Shown here: positions 56,001 through 63,455 of the stretch, in pieces
How the letters are laid out: each line of letters begins with the position of its first letter
Numbering within the stretch: position 1 is the stretch's first letter
Virus record (IMG/VR): IMGVR_UViG_3300006737_000020
Span: 1 to 64,000 of that record
Strand: one strand, 5' to 3'
DNA: 64,000 bases
Source of the DNA: a virus
Position numbers and translations under genes: made by a program
Notes under the pieces: generated by a model
What the model was told of the DNA's origin: nothing
Seen by the model: only the letters and a program-made list of their open reading frames with translations
The model's database searches: none

Positions 56001-56042
56001 ATCTTTTAATCCTATATAAGAGGCTTCTCTTCTTATCGGCAT
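47085..56042 (-). CDS. Giant modular tail fibre protein
   Basis: The 2985-residue protein is the largest here. Residues 1-180 form a beta-sandwich-like attachment region (EVVEFPETLTAGKNVFKFRG). Residues about 180-330 are Ala-rich and helical. Residues 330-800 are beta-rich. The shaft carries many units of the form GGW-x-I-x3-L followed by an F-x-V-x3-G-x-I turn. A LamG/concanavalin-like domain lies at about 1580-1830 (GLILHLPFDGFI, then LWTHFAVVNDTLTLT and GEIDDFRIYTGSLTDEEVQA). A 72-residue tandem duplication lies near residues 2600-2730. The length and domain mix suit a long host-recognition fibre or baseplate-attached spike. No protease or glycosidase motif is recognised. Confidence 0.8.
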   Translation of the reverse strand: MPIRREASYIGLKDNEQLRYDVVDRDPLSKDFFEVVEFPETLTAGKNVFKFRGDPDSLVDDSNIYVEILDYNGDPVYYDVLPYMEKDGVRVLAVWVYPDTPEGRCTFYLAGRMQLDPESGQRYRYSSDQNSDLYKNLPNVLWKRTTRIAPNRRNGSEIIFLQQPKVAISEQVKTFAQITDLPTFFKQVSGSVATGMSVSGTGPAGGYSTITTNISVPTAAGIANQVVTAVWPAFAAQAQANANMVMVQEAQFSGKTIAKAMGKSKVASAMPSTLANSPAVAGTINNLTAAQTKTQLQIADPAQVINNALGNVGNQGPGGTTLTALPPPTKAAADLMAAPQNEVTSIQTVVYNPPDTTTATFVGLPLTGSLHLGATVIINRPVATVPNDTWLNSAGEAVHVSAASEHVSEGGGSKTIDCTYVATIVDIENSTTAKLSPAFDFSVGRVSKPQDGEHIIDFNPSTVTMSFWVPQMTAETENSMSFAHIKLSNIEPATGDVMGVKTSYKMMGAPGDFIDTGTSILELQEVMVDTGSTSADVTLGLTETKIGQIADQNHIGLYYEFTGGEGKFDMDTLNESIQIKSTDPLTQNTGVKMQLKKEFRPICFANSEYAFQFFAKAINTGSMNAQNVSPTDARIDVYMSGSSISDARTYNGGIQQSQIGGGLTGPFTDSQYGNYLGTLESVAGGAAVFNRVEFVPEYTETFTPIFVIRKGSWFITNISLTANLDTGFSPNFHTLNIRIPTDAMNAPMAFRFQYVDYLGAPAQTETYAQGAIFDGDNNYFEGDSGLITGSITIGNTVGSGIELAGVSSAFIRSIGYQGFTSASAGKGSGFLFYSASVLPDSPDGYGGVGLELVQDSSSFFRFATSGSISGKPAGLEIRTDSFFLGGDDSFISGANGAIEITSSNFHLDRQGDVIMQGTITAEAGGTIGGWGIGTTTLSSSNNSVILDADGPYHISSSGFQVDSDGRVSASAGLIGGFTLGDHSLETSGVELNDSTQTYFISSSTFKVKHSGEVTGSDVQFDGGVVAGWTIDGTNLKSTSDYIVLQGDNTPFVKVQSDTNNTVNMFYNSATDWGLLGTVGTEKIFELGSENQIAGINFISGSLYRSNRWRISASLDTADPVSFISSSAFKVSADGTITGSDILLGDKAAGNFLQFLGSTLTVQGTITADNIQTPASIGGSPSTLSNASASITSQGLAKFVSASIGGFEVQTDVIKSLNEDLILRSDGRITGSQVLFDGGDIAGWNINGDMLSSSNAFLEGGATPELLVRKSADDFVRTHFAASDNWGLMGKSGGNILFALGANVESGEEDNQIAGWAFDNEKLTGGNMIIRKEGTIESDGFVSNLAGSGFRLTAVSGGFLEVENARIRGTLSTAVFEKETVNAVGGQLYVANSSVLTGSALHPGAFHDATDTTMSIANVSGFTYGEILSLKKVSSTGFTTEYVRVQSASRFDASSDTDFGGFLFVTRSISYDGSPTHGPSGSLGDSPFAAQSYTGSQVIVSTGKINTGYIRLNANPNDPFTPYMQIVERTGSGLYDLNLAAQVGDLSGITDSSFSDGVTGHGIYTTNGYFKGKIEVSSLPTAPPSEGLILHLPFDGFISTGSFGSSSLLQDVSGFRQHENGTIQIDAGTAVTCNSSSAKIGGSAVFPGVTDKTGKLTLNPIQLYDNHTFAHWLKIDKSDTSQMSFSVDADTSFTNPHGGGALVAGVGGAGNNAQLDLWFNGTKILWNTGDGDNNPFQEYPGGPDVTWQEYDGLWTHFAVVNDTLTLTASLYINGQWKGWAKYRNPTMGPAVGADLNIGGYQGAQYAYNFKGEIDDFRIYTGSLTDEEVQALYLSPNAGVGRTIIEGDSITSGHLRSNNWGPSVGSEFSLDNGTFKLGGSSNPKLSWDGTTLLIGGFIEETATSSMLGPYTTNAATTSLHNPSNYAFGGDGFTLTTNTAAEGLNLTSQYMGYYNGGFATYMDSAGNFYLGGDSTGSLMWSAADASLQIIGNIQVQNSESFYMPNKTKADYRIALIESASADPTPGSRVISSSLGYTNYFENTTTGSTTPSDILGYDQGYDLYVFSGEVWNVEKEQMVMNLFDEGQSVFVQANNMAGADVTGSGGTDYPIKQHTSGVASNPYENGHIATGSGLQETDPIGQGWSVWSDSAPADTGNIPITVYSDGGGSTYAPIAISGSIPTISDTGNIATNTTAAYLAFYGTNPRGGRIIISTTRYNYIKETPLERCLDFLLKKDLDQESYQQGITKITGDMVKTGKVQSNNWTDGGQVGSEFNLNDGTFKMGGDTNPSLEFDGTDLIVSGGISASGGLIAGFTIEEDAIYSGTKDTSGFAANNADITIGADGIHTKQFYVDTATGNAGFAGTVTIGTSDLTEANTLNQTGSTTQGSSLIYNPNFELAAPDGRPAGVKAVYGGATATNISFSGSLAASQQLVIVNDSDAHIGAGWPAFHVSVGSEYRVQVRLRGEVVDSSGLYIRMQEYDSELDSGDTHVSYNASISEAGVQEATRQVTQGTQNSSGSFQFERIAGTSVENGPVATSFTDYEFIYRPTSTAKWASLIVLNWTDIAAGDPLIVDRVYAYKEPSIHDGTVGGWTISTDKIKGGNAILSGSGILTLGVTPNASVAGTNKGIYMDGDGSFLAYGNSTNFVKFDASGTSVEIKANTFDLATSTMILDSGTNSGKIALGSTPNTSVAGTNAGIYMDGTGDFLAYGDANNYLKKDGTALTMKAETFDLAATNLTINSAGHYIIDTGNFKVDKGGAITSSAGEIGGWLIANNYIKYDSAGGMIWMGQSSADSGQTEIRISSDGTGVGTSNYVRMYQDHDVDTWGIEGKTSNGAGGTIFHLGETAGSDDNQIAGWQFDSTQLTSNSGDGGQTFLKANGQITASSMLLSGSAVATNFATKVVTVTNGNVSDYTRAVTGGVNLVFDGSQGGDRVMHMILDHDPGLIKGFDLVDDGTEVESQILIDVIVAITGFDDGISTSMQQMNALRD
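47850..48290 (-). repeat. In-frame tandem duplication in the giant fibre gene
   Basis: Two successive units of about 215 bases encode the pattern VAGTN-K/A-GIYMDG-x-G-x-FLAYG followed by ANTFDLA or AETFDLA. The protein copies are very similar while the DNA differs at many third positions. Confidence 0.65.
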
Positions 56043-56069
56043 ATATGTTCCCTAGTTTTACCTTAAATA

Positions 56070-56084
56070 TTTATTATAAATATG
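56070..56084 (-). promoter_or_regulatory. Promoter-like motif before giant fibre gene
   Basis: The coding strand reads CATATTTATAATAAA, a full match, about 33 bases before ATG at 56042. Confidence 0.6.
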
Positions 56085-56092
56085 GTAAAACA

Positions 56093-59000
56093 TTAATTAT
56101 AGGAAATATTTGAGTAGCCGTTTGTCTTTTTAATTTCAATTAATTTATCTACTATGTCTCGCATTGCATCTATATGAGAAATACACATAATAAATCCAAA
56201 CTGTGATTTTAAATAATCAAATAACATATACATTGAATTAAGATTGTCTGAATCTAATACTCCAAAACCTTCATCAATTGCAAGAAAATTTGGCCTAGGA
56301 AGATTTGATACATTTATTAGAGAAGTTCTAATAGCTAATGATGAAATAAATTTCTCCATACCAGATGTTAATTCTAATGGCCAGTAATTATCATCATCAT
56401 ATACAATAAATGCATTTATATTTTTGCCATCTGTATGTAATATAATTGTAAATTCAACAATTTGATTTAAGATATTATTTATTTCAGCTTCTATTTGTGG
56501 AAGTGCTCTAGTTATTAAATGATAAGGAACTCCATTACGCTGAACTGCTTTTTGATAATATTCATATCCTTGATATTGTTGTTCTAATGATTTTAATCTA
56601 TTAATACCATCAATTGCATCTTGTCTAGACTTTTCAGCCATTTTTAATTTACCTGAAAGAGATAATAGTTTAGTATGTAATTGTCCTAATTCTGAACTTA
56701 CTGTTGTTATTTCTTCTCTAATTTCAGATATTTCAGAATTTTTAGTTTTATTAAATTCAATATTATCTTTTTGTTTTTGAGATTTTGTTAATTGTTTTTT
56801 CTTATCACGTATATCATTATTTATAGATTCAATATCCCATTTACACTTTTCTAATTCATGTTTATATGCAATTAATGTTCCATTATTTATTCCTAATGAA
56901 TGTTTTAAATCAGCTAAAACTTTTAATTTTTCTTTTGGTTTATCTTCATGTTCTATTTTTGCAATACCATCTTCATGATGTTTAATATCAAATTCTAAAA
57001 CTTGTTCTTCATCAATTAATTTAGGCAATAAGTCTGCAACTTGTTGAGTTTCTTTTAACCATGGATTAGCCATACAATAACTACAATCTTCATCCCATTC
57101 ATGTTTGTCTAATTTTGAAACCATTTTTTGAGCATGTTGTATTTTTAATTGTTTTAATTTAAGATCGTTATTTAATTTAATAACAGTATCATTATAATCT
57201 TTTAATTCTACTAATGCATCTTTTAAAGATTGTTCATCAATCTTATTTATTTTTTGGGTTATTTCTTTTATTAATTTTTGTTGAGACTTAATTAAATCTT
57301 TTTGATGTTCTCGGTCTAATTTTAAATTTCCAATTCTATCAGATAATTGAGTAATTTCATATTTAATATCATCTGGTGAATCTAATGTATCATCAACTTT
57401 TTTTAATTCTTTTGTTAACGAAAAAATGATATCATTGAGATTTGTTTTCATTTCTTCATGTTCTGTCTTGTCAACTTTCATTTGTTCATATGATCCGGTA
57501 TATTGAGATATAATTTCCCTAGCAGTTGATAAATCAGTTGAAAAATCTTTTCTTTTGTATTCTCTTATTAATGCAGCTGTTTCTCTAATATCTTCATGGC
57601 CTACCAAATATTGTTGTTCAAAAATATCAATATCTAAAAACTGTGATAATAAATCTTTTCGTTCTCTTTGAGTTTTATCAATAAAGCCTGTATTATTATT
57701 TTGTAATGATAATGCTGTTAATACAAAGTCTTCATATGATCCAAGATATTGTCTTATACTTTTATTTGTAGAATCTCTTTGGTCTCCATTTAATGATTCT
57801 TCATTTCCGTCTTTATCAACTCTCCAAAAATTTACATCTACTTTTACATGACCACGATTATTCTTTTTTCCTGTCCTTTCAATAAAGTATATATATTTTC
57901 CTAATTCAAATTCAAACTTACAATGGAATCTAGATTTTTTATTATTTAATACATGAGCAGCTTTTTTTGTACGACTACATCTATCAAAACAAGTAAATGC
58001 TAATGCATCTAATAATGTTGATTTACCAGATGCATTTGGTGCAAATAATCCATATGTTCCATTCATATTTGAAAAATCAATTTCATTATCTTCACCATAA
58101 CTAAACATGTTTGAAAATTCAAATTTCTTAGGTTGCCAAGTAATATTTCTTGTTAATGTATTAGTTGGTAATTTTGAATGAACGGTTCTATTTATATGTC
58201 TAACTGTATCTAGCAATTCATCATCAAGCGCAAATTCATCTGTTAGATATTCTGTAATAACATTGTTTTGCCATTCTACATCTCGCACATTTCCAAAATT
58301 AATTTTATTTTTTGAATCTGTTGTATTTAATGCATTTATTTTTTGAATTGAAATATCTTGGACTTTATATTTAGATCGAATATCTGCAATTATTTGTTTT
58401 AAGGTTCCAGAATCTGTATCTTTTACTTTTAATCTCAATCTTGGTTTTTTAGGTACTCTTGAGTCTGGATTGATAATTTTGCCATTATCAATTTCGTATG
58501 TATAATAACCATAATCATTTTCAATTTCAACAAATTCAGATTTTTTAGTTTTTAAATCCCAAATCATTATTCCATGACCTAAAGATTCTCCATGATTTTG
58601 TTGAATTAAAGAACCAGCATATGCAATTGTTTTCTTATCATCTAAATATTGTGGTTTATGGATATCACCTAATAATACCAAATCATGTCCTATAAACATA
58701 TCTGTTGTAACATGAGTATTACTTAATGTAAATCCAGCATCTGTTGATGCGTTATGTACCGAACCATGATGTAATGCTATCTTAAAATTACCTTCAAAAT
58801 CAGATGCTTTTATATATTTTGCAGGCTTTTCATCCACCGCCATTACGTTAAAGTGTACACCTTGGATATCATATACATCGTTGTCTTTAAGATAGTGTAA
58901 GTTCTTATGATTGATGGCTTTAACAATAGGACTTAAGGCATCCAGTCTATAATTGTTATTTAGGTTACAATCATGATTTCCTAAAATTACTATGGTAGGT

Positions 59001-59224
59001 AATAAATCTGCTAAATTAGAAAAGAATTCAGATGTTAAATCAATTAACTCTGGTGACATATCTGTTTTTGCGTGTACAATATCTCCAGCAATATAAATAA
59101 TATCATTTTCTTGTTTTGTCTTTTTTATATAAGAATATAATCGTTTAAATACTTGTCTATATTCTTTATGACGTTTAACATTTCTTATATGTACATCTGC
59201 TATGTGATATATTCTATTTATCAT
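56093..59224 (-). CDS. Mre11-Rad50 type fusion (gp47-gp46 / SbcD-SbcC in one chain)
   Basis: One reading frame joins both subunits of the recombination nuclease. The N-terminal third is a calcineurin-like phosphoesterase with IYHIADVHIRN, YIAGDIVHAKTD, VILGNHDCN and IALHHGSVH. From about residue 360 it is Rad50-like: Walker A GLFAPNASGKSTLLDAL (near 395-405), long coiled coils, a zinc hook CSYC near 710, and LELTSGMEKF followed by FLAIDEGFGVLD near 980. In T4 the complex resects DNA ends to feed UvsX. I chose the start at 59224 because its ATGA overlaps the primase stop; an in-frame ATG at 59254 would add 10 residues. T4 encodes the two parts as separate genes 47 and 46, so the fusion is notable. 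Confidence 0.9.
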   Translation of the reverse strand: MINRIYHIADVHIRNVKRHKEYRQVFKRLYSYIKKTKQENDIIYIAGDIVHAKTDMSPELIDLTSEFFSNLADLLPTIVILGNHDCNLNNNYRLDALSPIVKAINHKNLHYLKDNDVYDIQGVHFNVMAVDEKPAKYIKASDFEGNFKIALHHGSVHNASTDAGFTLSNTHVTTDMFIGHDLVLLGDIHKPQYLDDKKTIAYAGSLIQQNHGESLGHGIMIWDLKTKKSEFVEIENDYGYYTYEIDNGKIINPDSRVPKKPRLRLKVKDTDSGTLKQIIADIRSKYKVQDISIQKINALNTTDSKNKINFGNVRDVEWQNNVITEYLTDEFALDDELLDTVRHINRTVHSKLPTNTLTRNITWQPKKFEFSNMFSYGEDNEIDFSNMNGTYGLFAPNASGKSTLLDALAFTCFDRCSRTKKAAHVLNNKKSRFHCKFEFELGKYIYFIERTGKKNNRGHVKVDVNFWRVDKDGNEESLNGDQRDSTNKSIRQYLGSYEDFVLTALSLQNNNTGFIDKTQRERKDLLSQFLDIDIFEQQYLVGHEDIRETAALIREYKRKDFSTDLSTAREIISQYTGSYEQMKVDKTEHEEMKTNLNDIIFSLTKELKKVDDTLDSPDDIKYEITQLSDRIGNLKLDREHQKDLIKSQQKLIKEITQKINKIDEQSLKDALVELKDYNDTVIKLNNDLKLKQLKIQHAQKMVSKLDKHEWDEDCSYCMANPWLKETQQVADLLPKLIDEEQVLEFDIKHHEDGIAKIEHEDKPKEKLKVLADLKHSLGINNGTLIAYKHELEKCKWDIESINNDIRDKKKQLTKSQKQKDNIEFNKTKNSEISEIREEITTVSSELGQLHTKLLSLSGKLKMAEKSRQDAIDGINRLKSLEQQYQGYEYYQKAVQRNGVPYHLITRALPQIEAEINNILNQIVEFTIILHTDGKNINAFIVYDDDNYWPLELTSGMEKFISSLAIRTSLINVSNLPRPNFLAIDEGFGVLDSDNLNSMYMLFDYLKSQFGFIMCISHIDAMRDIVDKLIEIKKTNGYSNISYN

Positions 59225-60144
59225 ATTCCCATTATCCTTTGCTCTATTAGCCAACTAGAAGTAAGTTTTTCTGTTCCAGCTAATATGTTATTAATTTTTC
59301 CAAAACCTACTTCACTTGGATCTTTTTCTTTTAAGTCTACAAAATATACATCTACTCCATTTGCCATAAAATATTCAGCCGTTTCAATAGCTTGTTTTCT
59401 TGCATCCTGGTCAAGACATATATAAATTATTTTTACATTATTTTCTATAATACGATGTTTAAGTTGATCTGGTATTGTTTTACCAAATAATGGAATTGCA
59501 TTCCTTCTTATTGCAATTGCATCAAAAGCTCCTTCAACTAAACATACTGGATAATTCCAGTTAATATGTAACTCAAATCCTACAATATCTTTTGATACCT
59601 GTGGATTTTTATGTTTAAAATTATCATCTTCATAGTAAGCTCTTCCAACAAAGTAATTTAATACTCCATTTGCATCATAACTAGGAATAATAACCTTTCC
59701 TGAATATTGTCCAGTTTCGCAATATCCTATTCTATATTTAAGAATATCATGAATAGTAATACCTCGTTTTTTAAGATAATAAACCGCATTTCTATATTCT
59801 GGTGATAATGTGTTTATTTTCCATAATGGCTTGAACTCGGGTGGTAATTCTACTGCCTTTGTATTTGTAGTAGTTATTTTAGGTCTATATTCTGTTTCTT
59901 CAATATATTCAAATAATTTAGATATTTTAAATCGTTCAACTTTTAACTTTTTAAATAATGTAATTATTTTACGGCCTGCCGCATTACATACCCAGCAATG
60001 CCAGTGTTGAGAAAGGATGTTAACTTCTAACTTCTTTTTGTTATGATGGCAAAAAGGACAGTGAAAAGCTACATTGCCTTTATTAGTAGATCTACCCTTT
60101 CCAAGTACAGATTCTATTAATGTTAGTAATTTAAAATTCGTCAT
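59221..60144 (-). CDS. DnaG-like DNA primase
   Basis: The 307-residue protein has an N-terminal zinc ribbon (Cys29, Cys32, Cys50, Cys53 in FHCPFCHH and HWHCWVCNAAG) and a TOPRIM domain with LVEGAFDAIAI (catalytic Glu) and YICLDQDARKQA (DxD-type acidic motif). It is short for a primase and lacks a helicase domain, so it would act with the DnaB-like helicase encoded at the left edge, in the way of T4 gp61 with gp41. It ends overlapping the Mre11-Rad50 gene by ATGA. Endonuclease and PhoH genes lie upstream in the same unit. Confidence 0.88.
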   Translation of the reverse strand: MTNFKLLTLIESVLGKGRSTNKGNVAFHCPFCHHNKKKLEVNILSQHWHCWVCNAAGRKIITLFKKLKVERFKISKLFEYIEETEYRPKITTTNTKAVELPPEFKPLWKINTLSPEYRNAVYYLKKRGITIHDILKYRIGYCETGQYSGKVIIPSYDANGVLNYFVGRAYYEDDNFKHKNPQVSKDIVGFELHINWNYPVCLVEGAFDAIAIRRNAIPLFGKTIPDQLKHRIIENNVKIIYICLDQDARKQAIETAEYFMANGVDVYFVDLKEKDPSEVGFGKINNILAGTEKLTSSWLIEQRIMGI

Positions 60145-60149
60145 GTATA

Positions 60150-60163
60150 CTAATATAAAGAAA
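60150..60163 (-). promoter_or_regulatory. Weak promoter-like motif variant before primase gene
   Basis: The coding strand reads TTCTTTATATTAGT, the same variant as before the bS21 gene, six bases before the ATG at 60144. Confidence 0.3.
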
Positions 60164-60181
60164 ACTTTTCAAATAACCAAA

Positions 60182-60592
60182 TTATTTTTCAGAAAACCAT
60201 GAAGTTGGAATTGTTTTTTCTGCCCATGGAATTCCATGCTTATCACACCACATTCCATATGTAGTTGGTGAACCTTTTCTAATTTTTGTTTTACCAGACA
60301 TGAATACTATCCTTATATCTAACTCAGGATGTTGTTTTTTAATAAGTAAGTGTTTTTTACGGTCTTCTGCTACCCACCTTCCTTTTGTTTCAACTAGTAT
60401 TCCATTTGGTAATGTAAAATCAATTGTATAAGTATGTTTAGTTTCTGGTTTGATATATGGTATTACTGTTGTTTCATATTCAAACTTAATTTTGTTTTCT
60501 TTTAACTGATCTGATACTTTATGTTCGAATCCAGATCTATAACCATGTTTAATTGCATTTCTACGTAATTTACTTTTACTTCTCCAAGCCAT
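60182..60592 (-). CDS. T7-type endonuclease I (Holliday junction resolvase)
   Basis: The 136-residue protein matches phage T7 endonuclease I (gp3). SGFEHKVSDQL supplies Glu23, YTIDFTLPNGILVETKG supplies Asp58, Glu68 and Lys70, and the C-terminal half has FMSGKTKIRKGSPTTYGMWC and IPWAEKTIP. The distances between the four catalytic residues (35, 10 and 2) equal those of T7 Glu20, Asp55, Glu65 and Lys67. The enzyme cleaves branched DNA before packaging. T4 uses the unrelated endonuclease VII for this, so the gene may be a functional replacement. It starts one base after the PhoH gene ends. Confidence 0.9.
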   Translation of the reverse strand: MAWRSKSKLRRNAIKHGYRSGFEHKVSDQLKENKIKFEYETTVIPYIKPETKHTYTIDFTLPNGILVETKGRWVAEDRKKHLLIKKQHPELDIRIVFMSGKTKIRKGSPTTYGMWCDKHGIPWAEKTIPTSWFSEK

Positions 60593-60593
60593 A

Positions 60594-61262
60594 TTAATGA
60601 TAACCGTTTAATAATTCTAACAAATCATCTATTGCACTATGTCTATGTGAATCTTCTAATACACATTTAAATACATAAGCTGAATTTGTTAGTTTAGCCA
60701 TATCGTGGTAAGCTGAATAATTTTTATCTTTTAGATCGATTTGGTAAGAATCTCCACAAAATAACATTTTGGAATCTTTACCTAATCTACCAATTGCCAT
60801 CGCCAATTGTGATCTTGTTAAATTTTGAAACTCATCTACAATTACAATTGAATTATCAAAAGTTCTACCTCTAAAGTGAGCTAATGATACTAATTCAATT
60901 TGTTCAGACTTTTCCATTTTTTCTAATATAGGTGGTTTATTATAAACCTTTCTCATATTACTTCTAATTGGTACTAACCATGGTTCCATTTTTTCTCTTT
61001 CAGATCCAGGTAAGAATCCATTATCTTCTGTAGAAATAGTTGGTCTTGTAATTATTATTTTATTATATTGTTTTTTAAAAAATTGATCCAATGCTACTTG
61101 CACTGCTAATAGTGTTTTACCACTACCAGCTTTACCTACAATAAAATTATAAGGATGTTTTAGAATTTGTGTTTTTGCTTTCTTTTGTTCTGGTGATAAA
61201 GAAATAGAAAACCTTATAGCCCCTTTTGGCGGACTCTTAACCATATTATCTTTTACTGCCAT
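60594..61262 (-). CDS. phoH: PhoH-like ATPase
   Basis: The 222-residue protein is a compact PhoH-family P-loop ATPase. It shows Walker A IVGKAGSGKT (43-50), the PhoH-specific TRPTISTEDNGFLPGSEREK, the FRGRTFDNSIVIVDEFQN block with Walker B Asp143-Glu144, and CGDSYQIDL. PhoH-like genes are common in marine phages; RNA-related or helicase-like roles have been proposed but are not settled. It heads the unit PhoH, endonuclease I, primase, Mre11-Rad50 with a promoter-like motif 31 bases upstream. Confidence 0.92.
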   Translation of the reverse strand: MAVKDNMVKSPPKGAIRFSISLSPEQKKAKTQILKHPYNFIVGKAGSGKTLLAVQVALDQFFKKQYNKIIITRPTISTEDNGFLPGSEREKMEPWLVPIRSNMRKVYNKPPILEKMEKSEQIELVSLAHFRGRTFDNSIVIVDEFQNLTRSQLAMAIGRLGKDSKMLFCGDSYQIDLKDKNYSAYHDMAKLTNSAYVFKCVLEDSHRHSAIDDLLELLNGYH

Positions 61263-61287
61263 TCTCGTGACTCCTTTTATTAACCTA

Positions 61288-61302
61288 TTTAATATAAATA
61301 TC
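61288..61302 (-). promoter_or_regulatory. Promoter-like motif before PhoH/recombination unit
   Basis: The coding strand reads AGATATTTATATTAA, a core match, about 31 bases before ATG at 61262. It shows the motif is not limited to virion genes. Confidence 0.55.
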
Positions 61303-63437
61303 TAGTAATCCCATTTAATTAGGAAATTCATATCAACATCATCTCGTTTTTGTACTGGTCTAGCCAATTTTGCTACAGCTAATAACTGTGCATTGTCGTC
61401 GTACAATCCAATTGTTGTTATATATGGTTTCCAGGCACTACTTGTAAATTGATTTTGTATCAATTCACTTTTTGGTTTACGTAATGTTGGATTCATACTA
61501 ACATTACATTCTCCCATTGGAACTTTACATAGTATTTCATTTTCATAAATAGTTCTAGACGATTTATGTTCTATATCAAAACCTTCTTGTAATGCATAAT
61601 GATATTTTGGTAATGGTGATGAAACTACTATTTGTCCTGATCTGTAAAATACATTACCTGCAACATTTGTTTGGTATGCACTACTACTCATCCAATGATT
61701 ATTTGCTAATGACTCTGCAGATGCAGAATGTAAATATGTATTGAAAATTCTTATTTCATCAATACTTCCTGATAAGGATGCATTACAATCCTCATCTAAT
61801 GCTCCAAACATTAAATGTGATGGATTCATTAAATTATCATCAGCTGTATGGAATTTATCTGTAACTCCACTTTCCCATACACCATTAACAAACATTGCAA
61901 GATCTGATCCTGATTTGCTACACATTACATGATACCAAGTATCATTAGACGATGTAACACATGTACTTGAAGTTACTTCCAATGTATCAATTCCATTACT
62001 TCTACTAAACAATATTTTTCCGGCCGGATATGTTGGATGATTTTTATTTGTAACACTTATATCATATGGAAATCTAGTACGATGTATATTTGTATTTCTA
62101 TAAAATGTTTTTCTATTTGATTTTCTATTTACTCTTACTAATTCTTGTTCAACACCTCGCTTTGTAATTATACAATTTGAACCAGATGTACGATATGCTG
62201 TTGATCCTGTATCTGATTGAGTTGGTGGTAATTTACACCAAAATGATATTGCAAAGTCTTGGTCTTGTCTAAAATTAAACTTATTATTATTTGGAGTAAT
62301 TATATATGCTTTTGAACCTGAATCAAATGCGGCTGCAATTCCTGAATTAGGAAAATTAATTCTAGATAAATGTACGTTATCTATAGTACCTGCTGCATTA
62401 CCTACTGGTGTTATATAAAGGTGGCTGGCATATGGTAAAGTACTTTTTATAACAAATTGATGAACACCTACTGTAGTGAAGGTGTCAGAAAAATTAGTTC
62501 CTTGACCGACAGAAACTTTGTATCCTGTTCCTGAAGTTAATGATTTTATTTCAAGTGATCCAGAATAAGTAATACCTGATCCACTATGCTGATGTCCATC
62601 AGGTACGGAGCCATAATTGAGGTTACCATTTGAAGATCCATCACTTGCTGCAACTCCACTTCCTATCGTCCAGTTAGAGTTTTTATTCCAATTGGTATCA
62701 GATGCAAAAGTAGGATTTGGTACTATTTCTGATCCTAATGTGATTCCACCTAAACCTGTTGTTTTAATACCTGGTTCATATCTTACTAAATGTGCTGTTG
62801 ATACAATATCCTTATTGATACGATTGGTATTCTGAATATGTTTATATGTTTTTCCTCTGGTATGAACTCCTAGACGACCAAAGTTTAATTCAAAATGACG
62901 AAACTCATCATTGAATCCCCAATATGCAATAGACTTTGATTGAGATATAAAACTACCAGTATTTATTGTATGGTCACGTAAATTTCCATATTTATCATCA
63001 TATAAATCTACTAATTGATAATCATCAGATCCTGTAAAAGATACATGCACTGATGTTTTCTTAATATTTTCTCCATGTTTAACATATGGTATTGCTACTA
63101 CACTACATGAATAAAATAAATTCTTTTCTGTATATCTTGGATTATAATGTTCCATAGTATGCATAGGAACATTTTTTGTTTCTGGTCTATAAAATAAATG
63201 GTCTATTGCTTTCCAAGTAGGAGTTTGATATGTTCCGTCTGGATTTCTTGCATTATCAGCATCTAGATTTGATGCACTAATTGGTGTAGTCTGTACATTA
63301 TGTATTCCATGTCGAACTACATATCCATCAGTTAGATATGATGTTTCATCTGTTTTAAATATTGTATTTGCTTCAAACGGTGTAATTGATACATCATCTT
63401 TATTAATTGGTCTGAAGACTACTGCTCTTGAAGCCAT
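61302..63437 (-). CDS. Virion/fibre protein with LamG-like domain
   Basis: The 711-residue protein begins MASRAVVFRPINKDDVSITP, a style of virion attachment region. Residues 370-585 form a LamG/concanavalin-like domain (DFAISFWCKLPP, TWYHVMCSKSGSDLAMFVNG, GSIDEIRIFNTYLHSASAES). The C-terminal block PYITTIGLYDDNAQLLAVAK followed by LARPVQKRD recurs in the protein at the window edge, so the two are paralogues at least at their ends. The start follows a strong terminator hairpin. LamG domains often bind sugars, so host-surface or fibre-fibre contact is plausible. I cannot say where in the virion it sits. Confidence 0.72.
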   Translation of the reverse strand: MASRAVVFRPINKDDVSITPFEANTIFKTDETSYLTDGYVVRHGIHNVQTTPISASNLDADNARNPDGTYQTPTWKAIDHLFYRPETKNVPMHTMEHYNPRYTEKNLFYSCSVVAIPYVKHGENIKKTSVHVSFTGSDDYQLVDLYDDKYGNLRDHTINTGSFISQSKSIAYWGFNDEFRHFELNFGRLGVHTRGKTYKHIQNTNRINKDIVSTAHLVRYEPGIKTTGLGGITLGSEIVPNPTFASDTNWNKNSNWTIGSGVAASDGSSNGNLNYGSVPDGHQHSGSGITYSGSLEIKSLTSGTGYKVSVGQGTNFSDTFTTVGVHQFVIKSTLPYASHLYITPVGNAAGTIDNVHLSRINFPNSGIAAAFDSGSKAYIITPNNNKFNFRQDQDFAISFWCKLPPTQSDTGSTAYRTSGSNCIITKRGVEQELVRVNRKSNRKTFYRNTNIHRTRFPYDISVTNKNHPTYPAGKILFSRSNGIDTLEVTSSTCVTSSNDTWYHVMCSKSGSDLAMFVNGVWESGVTDKFHTADDNLMNPSHLMFGALDEDCNASLSGSIDEIRIFNTYLHSASAESLANNHWMSSSAYQTNVAGNVFYRSGQIVVSSPLPKYHYALQEGFDIEHKSSRTIYENEILCKVPMGECNVSMNPTLRKPKSELIQNQFTSSAWKPYITTIGLYDDNAQLLAVAKLARPVQKRDDVDMNFLIKWDY

Positions 63438-63455
63438 TTATATTCCCTTTATAGT

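Noticed and set aside
3941-61300. TATAAATA on the plus strand read as T4 late promoters
   Set aside because: That orientation would fire away from every gene in the window. The extra conservation (WTAAA) is on the gene side of the minus strand, so I treat it as a coding-strand element instead.
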